Below are positions 58,398 through 64,000 of a DNA stretch of 64,000 bases, in pieces (the stretch's first letter is position 1; every line of letters begins with the position of its first letter). The notes beneath the pieces were generated by a model. It saw only the letters and a program-made list of their open reading frames with translations. It was not told where the DNA came from and did no database searches. The position numbers and the translations under genes are program-made. The DNA is from Caenorhabditis remanei (lineage: Eukaryota > Nematoda > Chromadorea > Rhabditida > Rhabditidae). The stretch is taken from contig NC_071333.1 of NCBI RefSeq assembly GCF_010183535.1, positions 15,560,587 to 15,624,586 of the forward strand, given 5' to 3'.

Positions 58398-58570
58398 CTG
58401 AAAAGCCTATTCAAGATTTCACGTGACTGATTAATAGAATAGATTGATTTATTAGGGTTACTAAGGATACGAGGAATGAAAAACTACTATAGCCATGCTC
58501 CTTAGATATATAACGTGTTCTCTGTAAGACTCGAGCAACGTGTGCCATAGGAACAGAATTTTATTTTATG

Positions 58571-60276
58571 ATGTACTATGGGTCTTGGTTAACCCATACG
58601 CAAAATTTTGGTGCCCACCTACTGGTCCCAGGGTTACTGTAGGTGCTCAAAGGTGCAAAACTGAATTTTTTTCTTTTAAATCGTAGAAGCCCAATTTTTT
58701 AGTGTAGTTCATAGACGTTTATAATAGTTCATCCACAAAGTTTCAAAACATTTCAAAAAAAATTTGTCAAGTTATTTGCAAAAAACCAATTTTTTGGAGC
58801 ATTTTTTCTGTATTTTTAAAATTTTCGGTTCTTAAAACAAAAATCCCCCTCGGCAAACTTTATTTAAAACAAAAGTCTTTTGATGAATTTACAAATAAAA
58901 CATATTTGAATAAATTGTAAGTCTTCGCAGAAGTCGAAAAGAGCCCATGTAAAGTACTGAAATTTTCAAAACTAAACATTAGTTAATTTTCTTTATGAAA
59001 ATGAATAGAACACAATTTTTTGAACATTTTTTGTATTGCATTTCTTTCAATAACTCTATTACATCCTGCTAAAATTTTGAGTTTTTGTCAAAAAAAAGAT
59101 AATTTTCAACATTTTTTGAAAAGCAGTTTTTTGCTTTACTGCTATCTTGTGAATAGACCCATAAGTCTTAAAAAAAACAATGGGACATTCTAAAAATTAT
59201 TAGTGCATCTCACTCAACGAGAGACCTTTTTTCGAAAATTATCATTTTCTGATTTCACGAGTACTGTCAATTTTCATGATATGAGTCATATCTCTCCCGG
59301 TTTCAGTTTTGATAGATTGGTCCAATTTGCTTTTTTGTAGCCAACTTTTTCACTTTTTCAACGCTATTGGAATTTAATGAAATTCTTTGAAATAAACAAA
59401 GTTACAATGTCTCAAAGTGATTCGACCAAAAAATCGCTACAAAAGTGAAAAGTGTATGAAACTTTTTGGAAACGGAGTTGTTTTTCATGAAACATACTGT
59501 TCAGTTTTAGTCTTTATAAGGTTTATCTTATGTTGAAATATTGTCGACAATCTCGCGTTTCACTGGGAAATTAACTTGATACAAAAAAGGAGGGCCCTCT
59601 TCTGAACAAAAAAGGAAAAACGACTCCCAGCTCACACATTAGTCTTGGAGTGAACAAAAACACATATTTAAAGCAATTTCCTAGGTTTTGGCTTAATTAA
59701 ACTGTCATCATCATTGAAGCTTAACATTTTAAAAATTTGAAAAAAAAAAAAATTTTGACAAAAACTCAAAATTTTAGCAGGATGTAATAGAGTTATTAAA
59801 AGAAATGCAATACAAAAAATGTTCAAAAAATTGTGTTCTATTCATTTTCATAAAGAAAATTAACTAATGTTTAGTTTTGAAAATTTCAGTACTTTACATG
59901 GGCTCTTTTCGACTTTTGCGAAGACTTAAAATTTATTCAAATATTTTTTATTTGTAAACTCATTAAAAGACTTTTGTTTTACATAAAGTTTGCCGAGGGG
60001 GATTTTTGTTTTAAGAACCGAAAATTTTAAAAATACAGAAAAAATGCTCCAAAAAATTGGTTTTTTGCAAATAACTCGACAAATTTTTTTTGAAATGTTT
60101 CGAAACTTTGCGGAAAAACTATTATAAACGTCTATGAACTACACTAAAAAAATTGGGCTTCTACGATTTAAAAGAAAAAATTTAAGTTTTGCACCTTTGA
60201 GCACCTACAGTAACCCAGGGACCGGTAGACGGGCCCCAAAATTTTGCATATGGGTTACCAAAGACCCATAGTACAT
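58571..60276. mobile_element. 1.7-kb foldback element with ~524-bp inverted arms
   Basis: Arms 58571-59094 and 59754-60276 are reverse complements with scattered mismatches. The ends are ATGTACTATGGGTC and its complement, and a 659-bp AT-rich spacer separates the arms. No coding frame is seen. It sits between units X1 and Y1 of the minus-strand cluster, so any transcript crossing it would fold into a long hairpin. Confidence 0.9.
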
Positions 60277-60425
60277 GCACACAAACTGTGTAAACACTAT
60301 CATACCTGTGGGCTCTACGCCCCTACATACAGGGGTGATGCTCGAGTCTTACGGAGAATAGGTTATATATTCTCTATATTCATAGTTTCCCTAAATCCCC
60401 GTCCCCATTCCACAAACTTACTGAC

Positions 60426-60913
60426 CTTTGTGTCTTCCATTGCAGCGTTTTCCTGTTTTTCTGAGGTTGGAAACATTGCAAAACATTCCACGCACTTGGG
60501 ATGGCAGACAGTTTCCTGAAATAAAAAAACCCTCTGCCACAGAAGCTGAAAAGCAAATTCGCAAAGATCAAAGCGTATAAAGCCCAGAATAAAGCCTCTG
60601 GAATGAAATTCCTTTAGACAGGCATTTGAAATGCCGCGATTTTAATTGAAAGCATGCAATATTTCCAACAGAAAAATCCCCGAAAATCCCGCTTCAGATG
60701 TTCAGCTGATGAGCTTGTCTCCCAGAAAAAAGCTATAGTAAAAATGAAGCAAAAGAATGATAGGAAAGATGAAGAAAGCACCAGAGTTGTAGCGTCAGTT
60801 CGTCTACGGAACTGACCTTTTTTATCATTCCAGCAAAACAATCGTGATCTGATGGTAGAAGAGAGAATCGGTTGAACAGAGATATCAAGTTGACTTCAGG
60901 ATTGCCGAGAAAC
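60426..60913 (-). CDS. Exon pair of the repeated small-gene cluster (unit X1)
   Basis: Exon 60817-60913 (97 nt) reads FLGNPEVNLISLFNRFSLLP then CFAGMIKK. The next exon 60426-60515 (90 nt, phase 0) reads ETVCHPKCVECFAMFPTSEK and QENAAMEDTK, ending at GTCAGTAAG. Open frames across two exons in one phase support coding. The CxxxCxxC spacing is notable but too short to assign a zinc motif. Neither the start nor the end of the gene is identified. Confidence 0.45.
60516..60816 (-). repeat. Structured intron 7: donor hairpin GTCAGTTC-CGTAGAC-GAACTGAC
   Basis: An 8-bp perfect stem (60794-60816) starts at the donor and is followed by GCTACA. T-to-C and A-to-G changes on opposite strands keep the pair. 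The 3' end is TTCTGTGGCAGAGGGTTTTT then ATTTCAG at 60516. A second, weaker acceptor of the GTCTAAAG type lies near 60612. Confidence 0.75.
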
Positions 60914-61160
60914 CTGAAAATATCAGAGTTGACTCAACTGTATAGTCAAGCCTTGAGTTGATTATCGAATTGGACACTTCACCGTTAGTATACCATGTTT
61001 TTAATACGACCGCGTGCTCGTGTGTACATAAAATAGCAAGTCAACTTAGATACAATTCTAATGCTATTATTTGTTTTCTGAACATCATCGGGGAAAACAT
61101 TAAGCATCCTAATCAACTCAACTTTGAAAAACTGGAATGCATCCATTTTGATCAGGTTCT
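60914..61160 (-). repeat. Second intron-family repeat, copy 4
   Basis: Highly similar to copies 2 and 3, with the same complementary TTGAGTTGAT / ATCAACTCAA pair and the CTGATATTTTCAG acceptor leading into the exon at 60913. Confidence 0.8.
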
Positions 61161-63330
61161 CCACGTCAGTCTCGAAAACAATAATCTATTCTCACTGGCT
61201 GAGAAATCCGTGCGTTGGTGTATTGTAGGTTCCAGGCGGCGACGAATTCTGAAACAAAACAAATACAGCTGGTTTTCCCTCCTTCTGTGACTAATCTTTG
61301 TTCTATAGTAGTACAAAAAAGCCAGGAATACTCTACAATCGTGTAATCCAGGAAACAAAACAAAAGATAAGAGAGCGATAGGGGGAGGAGGCGCATAAGT
61401 CTTTCGACGGAAAAGCTGAAATAACTGCACGTCGTTTCCCGGAGGAACTAGGAGTGGGCGGAGTCTGAAAAAGAAATTACCAACGCGAAGCGACAGTGTG
61501 CACCGGTCATTCTAACTAACTGCAAAAGAGAGAAAAGTGATGAAGAAAAGCACAGAAAGAAATAAAAAAGGAGAAATCGTTCTTTCTAGAAGTCAGAGCA
61601 GAATAAACTAATCGTACCAAAAAAAGTGATATTAGAGATAGAGAAAAAAGAATGGCTGGGATACGAATACTAATCGTGAGAACAAAATGAAACGAGACGA
61701 CAAGATGAGCAGTCATACAAATAATTGTAGCAGGTAGAACGTAGAATGAGAGAAAATCCAGACAAAAAATGATATCTTATGAGCAGAAGATGAGGACTTT
61801 CGAAAAAAGAAGAACTGAATAACTGAAATACAAGACAGCTATTCAGCTCTGAAAAAAAAGAGAAGAAACATACATTGAAATAGTTTAACTACAATCTAGA
61901 AACGAGCGCCGCTCAAACTATGTGGCTATACTATCACGCTTGATCTGGAAGACGCAAGGCAAAAAACAAACGTACCGTTAAACAGTTGTGCTTTTTTTTG
62001 AGCTCTGAGCATCCATACTGACATCACCATTCTGTCATTTACTCTATACAGTTGTAGAATGTGATTCAAAGACTCTTTTCAACAGGGACACAATTGATTG
62101 GACGAATTTGAAAAAAACGAACGAGACAGAAGCAAGACAGAAAGGAGACGCAGAATATTGTCAGCCACCGGGCGGGAAACATTTTAATGGCGAGTGCCCG
62201 GCGATTTCAAGAATGGAGAAAGAGCGGGTCTGAGAAAGAAAGCAAGAACGAAAGGCGACAGTAAGCGCGGACTATTCTGGCTAGTGGAGAGGGAGATAAA
62301 AATAAAAGACAAACAACAGTTTCACTCCTAATAAGTTGAGTTTAAGAAACAGGACCCGACTGGGCTAGTAATTGAATGATAAGATTTCGGTGTTCTTAAT
62401 GTTGCAGCACAACTATCCATTCAGTGATATGAGGAAAAAAGAAAAAATGACTGACTGATAGGCGAACACTGATCGTGTGACTATTGAGAGATTTTTTGCA
62501 TATTGTGTTTTAAAGATTCTCTGCTACCGAGGTCACTATTGATTGGATGATGTGAGGAGAGAGAAGCAGGAGGAGGTGGAGGCGCAGAAGACGGTCGAAG
62601 CGAAAAACAACTGAATGGGCGGAGCCTGAGAGCGACGAACAAACAGCGACAGTAGACATCAACCACTCCAAACGATAGTAGGGTAGAAGGAGAAGAAATG
62701 ACCGATGGTTTTGTCGCCGCCGAGTTTCCCAGCATGTATCGCGTCGACCACAGAGATTCGGCAGTTTTTGCGTCGGCCGGAGGGATTTTGCAATTGCCGG
62801 ATTTACCGCGCAAATCATTGATAGTTTTTAACGGTCAGGAGTTGAGCAGAAAATGATCGATGTTTTTCAATACTACTCTTTATACAAGAATGCCCCTTTA
62901 GTCAATTATCGGTCTATCCAACTTTAAAAAAAAAGACCCAAGCCGCCCATGCAGGAAGAATTTAAAAAACAGATATTCGACGCTTAATAGTGTGACTGCT
63001 ATTAAAAATTTTTATAAAAAGGGTGCGTATGGGAACCTTACAACAAGAGAAAAGATCTTAACTCAACCATAAATAACAGAAAAACTGATAAGAAGGTGAG
63101 AAGCGGAACTGAACGTGCAAAGAGGAGGTTGACGTACTGTACTGAAACTGTATTGGTGGATTGAATGAGATGGTAGCTAGTGGAGGACAACTAGAAGAAG
63201 GCATAGAGATATCAGAGTAGGGCAAAATGTGAAGAAAAAGATCAAGATACTCTTTGAAAACTTGTTTCTTATGCTTGACAGAACTTGCAGAAGTTTCCCA
63301 CCAACTAAATCCTGATTAAAGGAAACTAAC
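61161..63330 (-). promoter_or_regulatory. GC-richer region with repeated CTCCGCCC-type elements
   Basis: On the minus strand ACTCCGCCCA-type motifs occur near 61460 and 62620, with a related ACCCGCTC at 62230. They are each followed upstream by CTTTCTC/CTGTCGC-like sequence. TCTGCGTCTC lies at 62145-62154. Both motif types are frequent in promoters of broadly expressed Caenorhabditis genes as I recall. An exon-like piece after TTTGTTTCAG (about 61200-61251) starts AATTCGTCGCCGCC. No full gene is resolved. Confidence 0.4.
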
Positions 63331-63428
63331 CGCAAGGTGTTTCAGATATCCTCCAACCACGAGTGACATCATCCATCCTGCAATATTGCGTTGTCATCGG
63401 TGCCGTGAAGTTCCTCTTGGGAGAGTCT
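63331..63428 (-). other. Isolated coding-like exon
   Basis: Bounded by TTATTGCAG and GCG|GTTAG. One frame is open throughout and contains MTTQYCRMDDVTRGWRISET. Could be a 5' exon of the minus-strand cluster. No partner exon found. Confidence 0.3.
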
Positions 63429-63540
63429 CTGCAATAAAGGACACTATAGATTAGAGGAACCGAAAACGGACGGGTGGAAAGAGATCACAAGACGTACAAT
63501 CGCTATATGCCAAGTAAAAACACAACTGAGCGGATGGCAT

Positions 63541-64000
63541 GCTCCCGGTAGTAGAGTGGGGCGGATTCTCAAAAAAAAACGGCGGACCGGAGATCACCGT
63601 AGGCATCTACTCGTCCCACCAGGAGAGGCGAGACAAAAGGATCATGAAGGAGGAATAGGAATAGAGAATTCAGAGAACCATTCCAACCAGAGGGTATTGA
63701 GTCATAAAGACAAAATTGATTGGAACAAAAAACTCAAGGAGAGAGAATAGAGTGGAGGAGGCGAAGACGGACTCTACCAGCATGTTGATAACAGTTGAGT
63801 GGTATGGTGGAATATTCAGGGAACCATTCTAACCAGAGAGAGTTGAGAGCGCCCGACCGTAGAATGGGGCGGAGTCTCAGTCAGAAACGGCGGACCGGTG
63901 GCCACCATGCACATCTCAACTAACAGAGAGGCAAGAGTGTAGTATTATGGAGGAGGAGCAGAAAATTCAGGACACTGTTCCAACAAGAAAGTGTTAAGTC
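63541..64000. repeat. Tandem ~290-bp repeat reaching the window edge
   Basis: 63545-63710 and 63850-64000 share GGGGCGGA(T/G)TCTCA, AACGGCGGACCGG and AATTCAG(A/G)(G/A) followed by CCATTCCAAC-like blocks in the same order. The unit is about 290 bp. It includes the CTCCGCCC-type motif on the minus strand and may continue past the window. Confidence 0.6.

Noticed and set aside
49952..60816. Reading the hairpins as histone-type, iron-response or microRNA stem-loops
   Set aside because: Stem and loop sequences do not match those classes, arms are too short for a microRNA precursor, and each hairpin sits exactly at a donor site.
62481..62818. Two overlapping minus-strand frames of 102 and 110 codons
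   Set aside because: Low-complexity Pro/Leu/Ser sequence in a GC-rich promoter-like region; both frames are open because of composition and neither has convincing splice signals.

Overview
This window is nuclear DNA from a nematode, almost certainly a Caenorhabditis species. The evidence is AT-rich sequence, many 45-60 bp introns with TTTCAG-type acceptors, acceptor-like sites just before start codons (typical of spliced-leader trans-splicing), F-box/FBA2 genes, abundant hAT- and Tc-like MITEs, and a complete ttx-3 gene. In C. elegans gst-42 and ttx-3 are both X-linked, so this is probably an X-chromosome segment. Some gst-42 residues differ from the C. elegans protein as I remember it, so I suspect a sister species. 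No CRISPR array, operon with ribosome binding sites or phage is expected or seen. All exon models were read by eye from splice signals and phase.

Layout. 1-856: 3'-truncated gst-42 (maleylacetoacetate isomerase), minus strand. 2.5-8.9 kb: three plus-strand genes of the fast-evolving F-box/FBA2 class; the third is divergent and carries a hAT MITE in an intron. 9.8-14.6 kb: an eight-exon minus-strand Ras-like gene with degenerate nucleotide-binding motifs, a polybasic tail and an intact C-terminal CaaX box (CIVM). 15,986-20,586: a 4.6-kb composite DNA transposon with about 317-bp inverted termini and a perfect 8-bp target duplication. Inside it are a broken Tc/mariner transposase, a 1.3-kb near-perfect foldback, a minus-strand coding remnant, and a small intron-containing one-TM gene with an intact reading frame. 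25.7-33.8 kb: plus-strand two-EGF transmembrane protein gene with a 6.6-kb intron. 34.65 kb: tRNA-Leu(TAA). 35.6-39.6 kb: a 16-exon secreted serine beta-lactamase-like (LACT family) gene. 40.2-43.6 kb: ttx-3 (LIM-homeodomain), minus strand, with two alternative first exons in matching phase and an AIY-like cis element in an intron.

45.5-64 kb is the strangest part. It is a minus-strand cluster of small, poorly recognisable genes (four reasonable models, two of them paralogues) among many short exon-like pieces. At least seven introns in this cluster share a 21-23 nt hairpin that begins at the 5' splice site, followed by GCCAC. They also share a GTGGC-type motif just before the 3' splice site, while the adjoining exons have diverged. 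A second intron family in the same cluster (four copies) carries its own complementary segments. The pieces recur in an order suggesting triplication with a period of about 5 kb. This array is my main candidate for an undescribed system. A 1.7-kb foldback element (58.6-60.3 kb) and several MITEs sit inside it.
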